The notes: a model not told the origin generated them from the sequence alone. A stretch of 64,000 nucleotides of DNA from Sporichthya polymorpha DSM 43042 (GCF_000384115.1 NZ_KB913029.1:2641057-2705056), one strand, 5' to 3'. Numbered from the stretch's first letter, positions 33,190-41,433 are shown. Numbers and translations: made by a program.

Positions 33190-35366
33190 CCACCACCAGC
33201 TTCTCGAACACGCAGGTGCCGGGGCCGCGTCACCGCCGGCCCGACCGTGACGGGCGCGCGGCCGGCGCGAGCGGGCCGGTCGGCCGGCTCGGAGGGTGGG
33301 CGGCGGATCACGCACGGCTGGTGTTCACGGCCTGGCTGCTGATCACGGTGGGGCTCGGAATGTTCGCGCCCAAGGTGGAGCACGCGCTCTCCGGTGCCGG
33401 GTGGCAGGCGAACGGGTCCGAGTCGGTCCAGGTGCGGGAGCTGGTCGGGGCGCAGTTCGGCGGGTTGAACAGCACCGGGCTGATGGTGGTGCTGCACAGT
33501 GCGGAGCAGACCGTGGACTCCCCGGAGTTCGCGCGGGCGGTCGCGGCGGTCTCGACCGAGTTGGCGGCCGACGATCGCGTCGCGGCGGTGGTGCCGCCGA
33601 CGCCGGGGACCACGATCAGTGCCGACCGGCACACCGCGATCGTGATGGCCGGTGCCGTAGCGGACGCCAATGAGATGGTGCGGGCCGCGGACGACCTCAA
33701 GGGGCCGATCACCGCGCTGGGGACCGCGCAGGTGCAGATCGCGTTGACCGGTGCCTCGGGGATGTGGTCGGACTTCAACGAGGCCAACCGCGACGCGATG
33801 ATGAAGTCGGAGTTGATGAGCTGGCCGGTGACGCTGGGCATCCTCGTGCTGGCCTTCGGGTCGCTGGTCGCCGCGGGCCTGCCGCTGTTGTTGACGATCC
33901 TGGGACTGGTGGCGTCGGCGGGGTCACTGTTCCTGCTCACCGAGCTGACGCCGATCTCGATCTGGGCGATGAACTTCGCGCTGATGTTCGCCCTCGCGTT
34001 GGGCATCGACTACGCCTTGTTCGTGGTCTACCGCTTCCGCGGGGCGCTGTTCGGCTCGCGCAAGCACGTGCACCGGGCAGTCGAGGAGACGATGGACACC
34101 GCCGGCAAGGCGGTGCTGTTCAGTGGGGTCACGGTGCTGATCTCGCTCAGCGCCGTGATGCTGGTCGACTCTCCGGCCTTCCGGTCGATGGCGGTGGGCA
34201 TCATGCTCTCGGTCGTCTTTGTGCTGGCCGCGACGCTGACGCTGCTGCCGGCCATCCTGGGCCGACTCGGGGCCCGCGTGGACAGGCTGGCCCTGCCGTG
34301 GGCGCACTCGGGCGAGCACCGCTCGGCGCGGTTCGCGGCGTGGGGTGAGCGGTTGTGGCGGCGGCCGTGGGCGGCGGGGATCGCCGCCGTGATCGGTCTG
34401 GGAGCGCTGGCCGTGCCCGTGCTCTCTCTCGACACCGGGATGCCTTCGATCGCCGTGGTCCCCGAGGACGACTCCAGCCGGCAGGGCTACGTGCTGGTCC
34501 AGCAGGCATTCGGGCCGGGCGCTCCGGGCGCTCTGCAGATCGTCGGCCCGGCCGTGGCGGTCGAGGCCGCGGCTGCCACCGTCGCCCGGGACCCGGGCAT
34601 CGCGGCCGTGATGCCGGTGCAACCCGGTGGAGGCGGACAGGCGTTGGTGCAGGCGGTGCCTGCCTCGGACCCCTCGGACCCGGCGACGGGGGACACCATC
34701 GATCGGCTGCGGGAGGCGCTGCCGGAAAGCGTGCTCGTCGGTGGGGCGGTGGCGGAGAACCACGACCTGGAGAGCGAACTGGCCGCCAAGACCCCGCTGG
34801 TGATCGGCGTCGTGCTCGCCCTCGGATTCCTGCTGCTCCTCGTCGCCCTGCAAGCTCCCTTGGTCGCGTTGATCGGCACGGTCACCAATCTGCTGGCGAC
34901 GGGCGCGGCGTTCGGGGTCGCGAAGCTCATCTTTCAGGACGGCCACGGGGCCGACCTGCTCGGCTTCGAGTCCCAGGGATTCCTGGACGCGTGGGGCCCG
35001 GTGTTCTTCTTCGCGATGATCTTCGCGATCGCGATGGACTACACGGTGTTCCTGCTCTCCAGCGCCAAGGAACACTGGGACCGCGGTGAGGGCGCCAAGG
35101 GCGCCATGGTCGGCGGGCTGGCCCACTCCGGGCGGGTGATCTTCGCCGCCGCCGCCGTCATGGTCGCCGTGTTCTTCACCTTCGCCCTGTCGGGGCCCCT
35201 CCCGCCGAAGGAGATGGGCATCATCCTCGGGATCGCGGTCCTGCTCGATGCACTGCTCGTGCGCCTGTTGCTCGTCCCGATCCTGCTCCGGCTCACGGGT
35301 ACCGCCGCCTGGTGGACCCCGCGCTGGCTCGCCCGCATCCTCCCCGACGTCCGCTTCGGGCACTGA
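33186..35366 (+). CDS. MMPL-family RND-type transporter
   Basis: This 726-residue protein has two RND-like halves. Each half comprises a large extracytoplasmic loop and a bundle of membrane segments, with the MMPL signature regions MNFALMFALALGIDYALFVV in the first half and FAMIFAIAMDYTVFLLSSAK in the second; the Asp-Tyr pairs are the proton-relay residues. Mycobacterial MmpL proteins export lipids or siderophores. ATG 33186 overlaps the DUF2892 stop. It is under control of the ArsR gene at the head of this operon, so the substrate may be the inducer's target; it cannot be told from sequence. Confidence 0.92.
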   Translation: MTTTSFSNTQVPGPRHRRPDRDGRAAGASGPVGRLGGWAADHARLVFTAWLLITVGLGMFAPKVEHALSGAGWQANGSESVQVRELVGAQFGGLNSTGLMVVLHSAEQTVDSPEFARAVAAVSTELAADDRVAAVVPPTPGTTISADRHTAIVMAGAVADANEMVRAADDLKGPITALGTAQVQIALTGASGMWSDFNEANRDAMMKSELMSWPVTLGILVLAFGSLVAAGLPLLLTILGLVASAGSLFLLTELTPISIWAMNFALMFALALGIDYALFVVYRFRGALFGSRKHVHRAVEETMDTAGKAVLFSGVTVLISLSAVMLVDSPAFRSMAVGIMLSVVFVLAATLTLLPAILGRLGARVDRLALPWAHSGEHRSARFAAWGERLWRRPWAAGIAAVIGLGALAVPVLSLDTGMPSIAVVPEDDSSRQGYVLVQQAFGPGAPGALQIVGPAVAVEAAAATVARDPGIAAVMPVQPGGGGQALVQAVPASDPSDPATGDTIDRLREALPESVLVGGAVAENHDLESELAAKTPLVIGVVLALGFLLLLVALQAPLVALIGTVTNLLATGAAFGVAKLIFQDGHGADLLGFESQGFLDAWGPVFFFAMIFAIAMDYTVFLLSSAKEHWDRGEGAKGAMVGGLAHSGRVIFAAAAVMVAVFFTFALSGPLPPKEMGIILGIAVLLDALLVRLLLVPILLRLTGTAAWWTPRWLARILPDVRFGH

Positions 35367-35376
35367 CGCGCCCGCG

Positions 35377-35690
35377 GTGCGTGACGCCTCAGACATCACG
35401 TTCCCGCTGGCACCGCTGTACGAACGCAAAGAAATTCGGTTCGTGCACGACGCCGCGGCAGCGATCGACGTCGACCAGCACGTGGTCACCGCGGCCAGGG
35501 CGGTTCGTGCTTTGGAGCCTCCGCAAAGTACTTCGACCAGCTCGGCATCGAGGCGATCACGCATGCGTCCATCGCCCAGGACTGCATCCTCGACGCCGGG
35601 GACAACGGCATCATCTTCAAGGCCGATCACGTCCTGGCGCACGTCCGGTACGCCGGCGGACGGACGGACGGGCAAGGCATGGGACCATCG
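35377..35690 (+). pseudogene. Remnant of FAD-dependent (sulfide:quinone-type) oxidoreductase
   Basis: Two frames each encode a piece that looks like a pyridine-nucleotide-disulphide/SQR-type flavoprotein. The first is ITFPLAPLYERKEIRFVHDA then AIDVDQHVVTAARA (from about 35390). After a shift near 35515-35530 comes YFDQLGIEAITHASIAQDCI. No N-terminal GxGxxG or C-terminus remains. It fills the gap between the MMPL gene and the PAS-REC gene. A sulfide or persulfide enzyme next to ArsR and DUF2892 would be a common functional pairing, which supports the reading, but the family call is from memory of motifs only. Confidence 0.4.
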
Positions 35691-35702
35691 CCCACCCTCG
35701 GC

Positions 35703-37172
35703 TCAAGCCGCCTGATAGACGGCGTCAATCACTGCGGGAAGGTTCATCTGCAGACCCTTCTCGACGTAGGTCGCGGCCCCCGCGGCGAGGACCTGCTCGC
35801 CGAGGGTGCGCTGGTCGAATCCGGACATCACGATCACCTTGACGCCGGCGACCGCCTCGAGGATTCGGGGAAGCGCCTGGAGACCGTCCATCCGCGGCAT
35901 CGAGAGGTCGAGCAGGACGAGATCGGGCTGCAACGCGGTCGCGAGCTCGATCGCCTCCTCGCCGTCCGCGGCCTCGCCGACGACCGTGCCGCGCCCAGAA
36001 CGTTCGAGTTGGGCGCACAGCAGGTGACGCACCGTCGCATTGTCGTCCACGACGAGGATTCGGCGATCCGGGTGAAAGTCCGCTGCCGTCGGCTGTCCGG
36101 TTCTCGGAGGGCACGCCTCGAGTGGTGCGGTCGTCGATGAGCACGCGCGCACGAGTGCGCCCGGTCGGACCGGCTCGTCGGCCGCGAACGGCTCGCCCGT
36201 CCAGTCGTTCATCAGGCGTCGGGCGGCGGCGAGGGTCTGCTCCACGTAGTGGAGGGCGTCGGCGGAATCCAGTCGCTGCATCGCGAGCACGGCGGCGGTC
36301 AGTCCCTGCACGATGTCGTCGTTGATCTCCTGCGCCTGGCGGTGCCGGACCTGTGCCTCGCGCAGCGCCGCGGCGCGGGCCTCGTCGGCCTGGCGCTCCG
36401 TCGCGTCGCGCAGGTAGGCGGCAACCAGGCCGTCGCCGTCGGCATCGCAGAGCCGGGCCACGGTCACGTCCAGCTCGAGAGGGCGACCGTCGAGACCGTT
36501 CGCCAGGATCTCGTGGCCGCCGGCGAGCAGGCGCGGAGAGATCCGGTCCGCCGGCGTGCCGACCGGGTCGCCGCCGAGCAGTCGGTGTGCGCCGACGTTC
36601 GCCAGCACGACGGAGCCGCCGGCATCGGTGAGCAGGATCGCGTCCGGACTGGACTCCACCAGGCGATGGATCCGCGCGGCCAGTCGTTCGCGGGCCTGCT
36701 CCGCCACGATCCGTTCCGTGACGTCGAGGCAGGTGCCGCGCATCCGGACGGGAACACCGCACTCGTCCCGGACCACTTGACCGTTCGAAGCCAGGAAGCG
36801 CACTTCGCCGTCCGGTCGGACGATGCGCTCGATCATCTCGTACGGTTCACCCGTCTCGTACGCATGCTGGTGGACCGCGGTGATTCGATCCCGGTCGTCC
36901 GGGTGGACATGGGCGAGGAACCGCTCGTACGACGGATGAAACGCCTGCGGTTCGTAGCCGTAGATCCGGAACAACTGGTCCGACCACCGGTTGGTGTCGG
37001 TCGCGATGTGCCAGTCGTAGTCGCCCATGTGGGCCAGCCGTTGGGCGTTGTCCACCCGCGCTCGCAGGTCGGACAGCTCGGCCTCGGCGGTGTGCCGAGC
37101 CGCGCGCTCGTTCCGGACCGCGGCCGTCAACTCGGTCACGCGCTTCTCGAGCTCGGTCGCTGCGACATCCAT
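35703..37172 (-). CDS. PAS-PAS-REC protein with degenerate kinase helix
   Basis: From ATG 37172 (site GAGGAG) this 489-residue protein has an N-terminal coiled coil and a PAS_3 domain (RLAHMGDYDWHIATDTNRWS; YEMIERIVRPDGEVRFLAS). A second PAS domain follows (LVESSPDAILLTDAGGSVVL), then a helix resembling HisKA_3 (AQEINDDIVQGLTAAVLAMQ) and a C-terminal receiver domain (RILVVDDNATVRHLL; DLVLLDLSMPRMDG). The helix aligns with LHDHVIQRL of DevS, but the catalytic His is Asn and no HATPase domain exists, so it is probably not a kinase. It could be a phospho-acceptor or adaptor for DevS. An exact DevR-box-like site lies 64 bp upstream. Confidence 0.8.
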   Translation of the reverse strand: MDVAATELEKRVTELTAAVRNERAARHTAEAELSDLRARVDNAQRLAHMGDYDWHIATDTNRWSDQLFRIYGYEPQAFHPSYERFLAHVHPDDRDRITAVHQHAYETGEPYEMIERIVRPDGEVRFLASNGQVVRDECGVPVRMRGTCLDVTERIVAEQARERLAARIHRLVESSPDAILLTDAGGSVVLANVGAHRLLGGDPVGTPADRISPRLLAGGHEILANGLDGRPLELDVTVARLCDADGDGLVAAYLRDATERQADEARAAALREAQVRHRQAQEINDDIVQGLTAAVLAMQRLDSADALHYVEQTLAAARRLMNDWTGEPFAADEPVRPGALVRACSSTTAPLEACPPRTGQPTAADFHPDRRILVVDDNATVRHLLCAQLERSGRGTVVGEAADGEEAIELATALQPDLVLLDLSMPRMDGLQALPRILEAVAGVKVIVMSGFDQRTLGEQVLAAGAATYVEKGLQMNLPAVIDAVYQAA

Positions 37173-37235
37173 GTCTCGCTCCTCGCATCCCACGGGGACG
37201 CCGAAGTCATCGGCAGTCCGCTCGGCGGTCACAAG

Positions 37236-37249
37236 GGGCCGAAAGTCCC
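37236..37249. promoter_or_regulatory. DevR-box-like site upstream of PAS-PAS-REC gene
   Basis: GGGCCGAAAGTCCC matches GGGNCNNNNGNCCC exactly. Read on the minus strand it is GGGACTTTCGGCCC, very near the literature core GGGACTTTAGTCCC. It lies 64 bp upstream of the minus-strand start at 37172 and just after the small ORF at 37266. Confidence 0.55.
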
Positions 37250-37265
37250 GAGAGCCGGGACACGT

Positions 37266-37403
37266 TCAGCTTCCCGCCGTGACCCGGACCGCGAGGAGTT
37301 CGCGGACGGCCGCTTCGAGCTCGGCCACGCGGACCCGCAGCGACTGAATCTCCATCTCGAGCTGGATCTCGTTCATGCTCATGCGTGCGCTGATCTGCTT
37401 CAT
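37266..37403 (-). CDS. Small coiled-coil peptide
   Basis: A 45-residue open frame begins MKQISARMSMNEIQLEMEIQ and continues with SLRVRVAELEAAVRELLAV. It has regular heptads predicting a parallel coiled coil with no loops. A GAGGA element lies about 10 bases upstream of the ATG. It is on the same strand as, and 93 bp upstream of, the PAS-PAS-REC gene, whose own N-terminus is also a coiled coil. It could be a partner or regulator. It is too short to assign a family, and chance coding in GC-rich DNA is possible. Confidence 0.45.
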   Translation of the reverse strand: MKQISARMSMNEIQLEMEIQSLRVRVAELEAAVRELLAVRVTAGS

Positions 37404-37468
37404 GAGACCAGCGTCCTCGCCTCGGTGTATGTGCAGCCAGAGCACATGGTCCCGGCCTTCGGGGACTG

Positions 37469-37846
37469 ATGGCGCTACGAAACCGGCGTCGCGCGGCCGA
37501 TGCTGATGATGGCGGCCCCGGTCGGGTGTCCCGGGGCCGCTCCGAGGATCGGAGACTTCGCGTGATCATCGTCGACCCGGGCGAACTGCGGGCCAACGCA
37601 GCGGCCGTCGAGATCTTCGGTCGCGATCACGACGACATCGTCGCCCGCGACCCTCGCACGTTGGTCCATCCCGCCGACGCCCAGCAAGCGGCGGCAGCGC
37701 GATCGCTGGTCACGGTCGGAGAGGTACCGCCGGCTCAGGATCGACGCATCCTCCGACCGGACGGGCGGGTGCTCCACACACGGTTGACCTACTCGATGCT
37801 GCACGGCCCCGACGAGCCCGAGTCGCGCTCCCGGACGATCTGGTGA
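37469..37846 (+). CDS. PAS-domain fragment
   Basis: This 125-residue frame encodes a shortened PAS-like domain (ANAAAVEIFGRDHDDIVARD, then DRRILRPDGRVLHTRLTYSM). The canonical PAS core between the start and ANAAAVEIF appears to be deleted, and no output domain follows. It may be a remnant of a larger PAS sensor or a small stand-alone PAS protein. No good ribosome binding site is seen before ATG 37469. Its stop overlaps the GTG of the next small frame. Confidence 0.4.
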   Translation: MALRNRRRAADADDGGPGRVSRGRSEDRRLRVIIVDPGELRANAAAVEIFGRDHDDIVARDPRTLVHPADAQQAAAARSLVTVGEVPPAQDRRILRPDGRVLHTRLTYSMLHGPDEPESRSRTIW

Positions 37847-38052
37847 ACGAGCTGCTGACGGCCACTCGCGCAGCCCTCGTCGCGGCGGCCGGCGATCCGG
37901 ATGTGTCAAGCACCGACGTCGCCGTCACGATGGACCCGGCCTACGGCTGGGTCGAGCTCGACGTAGTGACATCAGTGGGAAGCGGACGGGCGCGCGAGGA
38001 TGCGAGGCGTGACCTCGGCACGCGGGTTCGCTGGCAGGTTCCGGTCGACTGA
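37843..38052 (+). CDS. Small hypothetical protein
   Basis: A 69-residue frame starts at GTG 37843, overlapping the PAS fragment by four bases. It contains NELLTATRAALVAAAGDP and VAVTMDPAYGWVELDVVTSV. I do not recognise the family. It ends 10 bp before the convergent nitroreductase stop. It could be a real coupled gene or part of a decayed sensor. Confidence 0.3.
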   Translation: MNELLTATRAALVAAAGDPDVSSTDVAVTMDPAYGWVELDVVTSVGSGRAREDARRDLGTRVRWQVPVD

Positions 38053-38061
38053 CGGAGAGCC

Positions 38062-38964
38062 TCACGACTCGGTGAGGATCTCCGTGAGGGGACGCCGGCT
38101 GGTCGAGGCGACGGGGGCGCCCCGTCCGAGGCGCAGCAGGAACTGGGGATAGACGGTCACGCCGAGTTCGAATCGCAGCATCTCGCGGACGTCCGGAACT
38201 TCGAGCGCCGGCATGACCGGGCTGTACTCGTAGCCCGAGAGCGCGGCCGTGAGCAGGACACGCTCCACCGCCTCCCCGGCGCGCAACCAGTCCCGCCGGT
38301 GGTCGGTGTCCGTGCCGAGCAGGAGCAGCGTCTGCGCGTGACCGGCGGACACCGCCACCGGCGCCTTTCCGTCCACCGATTCCACCTCGGCGCGGTACGC
38401 GGGATTGTCGACGAGCGCGTCGGCTGCAACCTGTGTGAGGCGGGCCAGCGCAGCACGGTGGTGCGAGAGTCGGACGGCGAACAGGACGGTGCCTTCCGCC
38501 GCCGCCGCCGCGGTGAGCCGGTCGAGAAATCGAGCCGGTATTGACGTCTGTTCGAAGGCGTTCCGATTCGTCCGCCGCACCGCCACCGCGAAGTCCAGAT
38601 CGGCCAGTGCGAGGCGTGTGGCGCGGGTGAACGCGTCCTCGGCCGAGCGCGTCGCCAGGTGCAGGCGAGCGAGCAGCGTCGAGTCGGTGCCCTCGGGGAA
38701 CCGCGCGACGGTGACCTCGGCGCCTTCCTCGCACGCGAGTGAGACGCGTGCGTTGAACAACGCGCAGCCGCAACTGATCAGCGCCTGGCGGCCGTCCGGG
38801 TCGACGGTGGGGAGGATCCGCTCCGGGTCCAGGTGCAGGTCCAGCGCGTCGCGATGCAGGCGCAGTCGCCACGGCTGAGTGTTGTGGATCGACGGGGCCC
38901 AGCGGGCGCGGTTGGCTGCCCGCCACAGGGCCGCGCGGGTGTCGAGGTGAACTGCTGTCGTCAT
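38062..38964 (-). CDS. Acg-family FMN-binding nitroreductase-like protein
   Basis: This 300-residue paralogue of the protein at 26538 has RWAPSIHNTQPWRLRLHRD, ALISCGCALFNARVSLACEE, DWLRAGEAVERVLLTAALSG and VTVYPQFLLRLGRG. It is shorter in the middle than its paralogue. As for other Acg-type proteins, the fold is nitroreductase but classical activity is doubtful. The ATG at 38964 follows GGAGAT. It lies 46 bp downstream of a USP gene on the same strand; the mirrored USP/Acg pairing at 26084-27560 supports joint function. Confidence 0.88.
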   Translation of the reverse strand: MTTAVHLDTRAALWRAANRARWAPSIHNTQPWRLRLHRDALDLHLDPERILPTVDPDGRQALISCGCALFNARVSLACEEGAEVTVARFPEGTDSTLLARLHLATRSAEDAFTRATRLALADLDFAVAVRRTNRNAFEQTSIPARFLDRLTAAAAAEGTVLFAVRLSHHRAALARLTQVAADALVDNPAYRAEVESVDGKAPVAVSAGHAQTLLLLGTDTDHRRDWLRAGEAVERVLLTAALSGYEYSPVMPALEVPDVREMLRFELGVTVYPQFLLRLGRGAPVASTSRRPLTEILTES

Positions 38965-39010
38965 CTCAGATCTCCGTCCGGACGCGCGACCTTCCTTCTA
39001 CGGGCCCGTG

Positions 39011-39484
39011 TCAGGCCTGCACGAGCGCTTCACCTGGGTGTGCCGAACGGTCGTGAGCGGGCACGACGACGACCGGCGTGGACCCGTGGCGCACACAGGA
39101 CTCACTGACCGAACCGAGCAGCGCGTTGTGCAGGTGGCTACGGCCGTGGCTGCCGAGCACCAGCAGGTCCGCGTTGCGGGCGGCCTCGATCAGCACCTTC
39201 GTGGGGGAGCCTTCGACGAGGCGCTTGGCGATTGTCGGGGCGGGGCCATCGAGGTCCTTCAGGACCGCGTCGACGTCGAGCTCCTGCCGCTCGGCGAGGT
39301 AGTTGCGCTCCTGGTCGGGCCCGGCCGTCATGCCCGGGCTGAAGGCCATCCCGTCCCAGGACCAGGCGGTCACCACCTCGACGGTGGCGCCGGTCGCGGC
39401 GGCCAGGTGGACGGCCCATTCGAGGGCTCGGCGGCCGCCGGCGGAGCCGTCGACGCCGACGGTGATCAGGCGCGGTGCGTTCAT
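39011..39484 (-). CDS. Universal stress protein (single domain, ATP-binding type)
   Basis: This 157-residue USP starts LITVGVDGSAGGRRALEWAV and has the loop GSHGRSHLHNALLGS, an intact G-2x-G-9x-GS, followed by TPVVVVPAHD. It is close to the USP at 26084. The ATG at 39484 follows AGGAGGAAA. It heads an operon with the second nitroreductase. An exact DevR-box-like site lies about 80 bp upstream in the 201-bp gap shared with the divergent gene at 39686. Confidence 0.9.
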   Translation of the reverse strand: MNAPRLITVGVDGSAGGRRALEWAVHLAAATGATVEVVTAWSWDGMAFSPGMTAGPDQERNYLAERQELDVDAVLKDLDGPAPTIAKRLVEGSPTKVLIEAARNADLLVLGSHGRSHLHNALLGSVSESCVRHGSTPVVVVPAHDRSAHPGEALVQA

Positions 39485-39562
39485 CGGAGTTTCCTCCTAG
39501 CTGAGTGGACGTCAGGGATGCCTTCGTGCTTCGAGGCTCCCGCGGTCGGGTCCGAGCGGCCA

Positions 39563-39576
39563 GGGACCAATGACCC
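39563..39576. promoter_or_regulatory. DevR-box-like site for USP/nitroreductase operon
   Basis: GGGACCAATGACCC matches GGGNCNNNNGNCCC exactly, 79 bp upstream of the minus-strand USP start at 39484. Confidence 0.5.
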
Positions 39577-39636
39577 CGTTCGATCTCCCACGAGACCCCT
39601 CCTGGCAAGGACTCCGGACCATCAGCACCCCCGCGC

Positions 39637-39650
39637 GGGACCTTCGGTCC
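39637..39650. promoter_or_regulatory. DevR-box-like site for plus-strand Gre-like operon
   Basis: GGGACCTTCGGTCC matches the core with one mismatch, 36 bp upstream of ATG 39686. That is close to the spacing expected for a site near the -35 region. Confidence 0.45.
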
Positions 39651-39685
39651 TTCAGGGGTCCACCGCACGGACCGAATCTGCCGCC

Positions 39686-40012
39686 ATGACTGTGATGCTG
39701 GCTGAACCCAGTGCCCGACTTCGTCGGACTGGTTACGACTTCATCGACGAGGCGGCCGGCGCGGCCGCCGTCTGCCGCGCGCGGGCTGCCGACGCCCTGC
39801 ACGCTGCACTGGAGCACGAGCAGCGAGCCGCCACACTCCCGTCCCGGGCGGCGGCTCCCGATCTGAGGGCCGCTCACCGCCTCCGGCACGAGGCTGCTTC
39901 GCACGAGGACGCGGCCCGCTGTCACGAGGAGGCGGTCCTGGTGATGCTGAGCTTCGCCGACGAACTTCAGCGCCTGGGCGCGGCCCCGGTGGGCGAGGGG
40001 AGCCGGCGATGA
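39686..40012 (+). CDS. Small helical protein of unknown function
   Basis: This 108-residue, alanine-, arginine- and histidine-rich protein is predicted all-helical (AAAVCRARAADALHAALEHE; RLRHEAASHEDAARCHEEAV). I do not recognise the family. ATG 39686 was chosen because it is the first start after the DevR-box-like element, and because its stop overlaps the start of the Gre-like gene (ATGA). The coupling suggests that it works with the Gre-like protein, for example as a bundling or regulatory partner. Confidence 0.65.
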   Translation: MTVMLAEPSARLRRTGYDFIDEAAGAAAVCRARAADALHAALEHEQRAATLPSRAAAPDLRAAHRLRHEAASHEDAARCHEEAVLVMLSFADELQRLGAAPVGEGSRR

Positions 40013-40464
40013 CCGTCACGACCCTGCTGACCACCGAGTCGATCGTCGGGGACGCGTTGCGCCGGGAGGTCCGGAGCCGCGTCGAGGAGGAGCATGCTCG
40101 GCTGCGGGAGGTGGAGCGCCCGGAACTTCTGGCGCAGTTCGACGCCGCTGCCGAGAGCGAGCTTCCGGCACTGGGGCGCGCGATCGCGATTCTCAACTAC
40201 CGTATCGCCGCGCTCACGCATGAGCTGGACACGGTGCACGAGCCGCACCCCGACTCCGCGGTGTGCCCGAGCTGCTGCGTCCAGATCGACCGGGGCGACG
40301 GTGCGCACTGGTTCCTGCTCGCTGCCCTGGACGAGCGGGGGCTACCGGTGATCGCGCACGACTCGGGCCTGGGGCGCGCGCTGATCGGGGCCCGGCCGGG
40401 TCAGGACGTCGTGTATCCCGACCCGGCCGGCGCTCGGGCCGTGCACGTGCTGGCGATGGCCTGA
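40009..40464 (+). CDS. GreA/GreB-family elongation-factor-like protein
   Basis: This 151-residue protein shares the layout of those at 8448 and 11893: a coiled coil with EEEHARLREVERPELLAQF, a middle strand QIDRGDGAHWFLLAALDERG, and the C-terminal LGRALIGARPGQDVVYPDPA. It differs in having a cysteine cluster, AVCPSCCVQID, that could bind zinc or sense redox. The start overlaps the upstream small gene (ATGA). The tandem USP gene at 40573 follows after 108 bp containing an exact DevR-box-like site. A transcription-related role in stress is inferred. Confidence 0.75.
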   Translation: MTVTTLLTTESIVGDALRREVRSRVEEEHARLREVERPELLAQFDAAAESELPALGRAIAILNYRIAALTHELDTVHEPHPDSAVCPSCCVQIDRGDGAHWFLLAALDERGLPVIAHDSGLGRALIGARPGQDVVYPDPAGARAVHVLAMA

Positions 40465-40474
40465 GGCACGGTCA

Positions 40475-40488
40475 GGGCCGGTCGGCCC
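40475..40488. promoter_or_regulatory. DevR-box-like site upstream of tandem USP gene
   Basis: GGGCCGGTCGGCCC matches GGGNCNNNNGNCCC exactly, 84 bp upstream of ATG 40573 in the 108-bp gap after the Gre-like gene. It could drive an internal promoter. Confidence 0.45.
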
Positions 40489-40572
40489 GACGGACCGGGC
40501 CCATCGACCGTGGTGGGGTCCACGGGCGTCTCGTTGACTGGTTCTGTCGAGCAGCTGAGGAAGGAAGCGGCG

Positions 40573-41409
40573 ATGCGTACGAACGAGGTCATCGTGGTCG
40601 GCCTGGACGCCACAGCGGAGGCCGGGGCGGCCCTGCGCTGGGCGGTCCGCGAGGCGCGAGCTCGCGGCTGGTCGTTGCACCTGGTGCACGGTCTGGCCGC
40701 GCCGCCGGTGGATGCACCGGACGACGGCCGGGATCGCGCGGCGGCCGATGCTCTGCTCGCGGAAGCCGCGGCCCGAGCGCGCGAGGACGGGATCCGTGGA
40801 GTCCGGTGGACCGTCACCGCGCGTCCGCCGGGGCCGGTGCTGATCGAGCTCTCCGAGGGCGCCGCGCTGCTCGTGGTGGGAGCCCGCGCCGGCGGCGCGC
40901 GACTCGGGAGGCACGGCGACTCGGTCGGGGCTCACGTCAGTCGTTTCGCCCGTTGTCCAGTCGTTGTCGTGCCGGGGGAGTCGAACCAGCCGACGGGGCG
41001 GGTGGCGGTGAACGTCCGAGGCGACGCGGCCGACCGGTCGGTCCTGGCGTTCGCGTTCGACCAGGCGGCCGCCACCAGGTCCGAACTCGAAGTGGTGCAC
41101 GCGTGGCGAGAGCCCGAGCGCGGACTGGACTTCAGCGCACTGGCCGGGAATCTCGAGGATCAGCACCAGCGCGCGAGCGACGTGCTCGTCGCGGAACAGC
41201 TCGCCGGGTTCGCCTCCACGCACCCGGACGTGCCGGTCCGGCGTGTCTCGCTCCCCGCGGATCCGCGGGACGCGCTGCTGTGGTCCTCGGCGCAGGCGGA
41301 CCTCCTGGTCGTGGCGGCGCCGCCGGCGGGCATCGAGCCCCCGGGCTCCGAGCTCGTCGAGATGATCGCTCTACGCCACTCGCACTGCCCGGTGGTGTTC
41401 GCCCGTTGA
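40573..41409 (+). CDS. Tandem-domain universal stress protein with degenerate ATP loops
   Basis: This 278-residue protein has two USP-fold domains, the first starting VIVVGLDATAEAGAALRWAV and the second RVAVNVRGDAADRSVLAFAF. The expected G-2x-G-9x-GS loops are replaced by GARAGGARLGRHGDSVG and AAPPAGIEPPGSELVEM. Nucleotide binding is therefore doubtful in both domains. ATG 40573 follows GAGGAAGGAAG. It follows the Gre-like gene on the same strand, the third Gre/USP association in this window. It converges on the first GH16 gene. Confidence 0.85.
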   Translation: MRTNEVIVVGLDATAEAGAALRWAVREARARGWSLHLVHGLAAPPVDAPDDGRDRAAADALLAEAAARAREDGIRGVRWTVTARPPGPVLIELSEGAALLVVGARAGGARLGRHGDSVGAHVSRFARCPVVVVPGESNQPTGRVAVNVRGDAADRSVLAFAFDQAAATRSELEVVHAWREPERGLDFSALAGNLEDQHQRASDVLVAEQLAGFASTHPDVPVRRVSLPADPRDALLWSSAQADLLVVAAPPAGIEPPGSELVEMIALRHSHCPVVFAR

Positions 41410-41433
41410 CAACGGCGCGTTTCTGACCGACGG

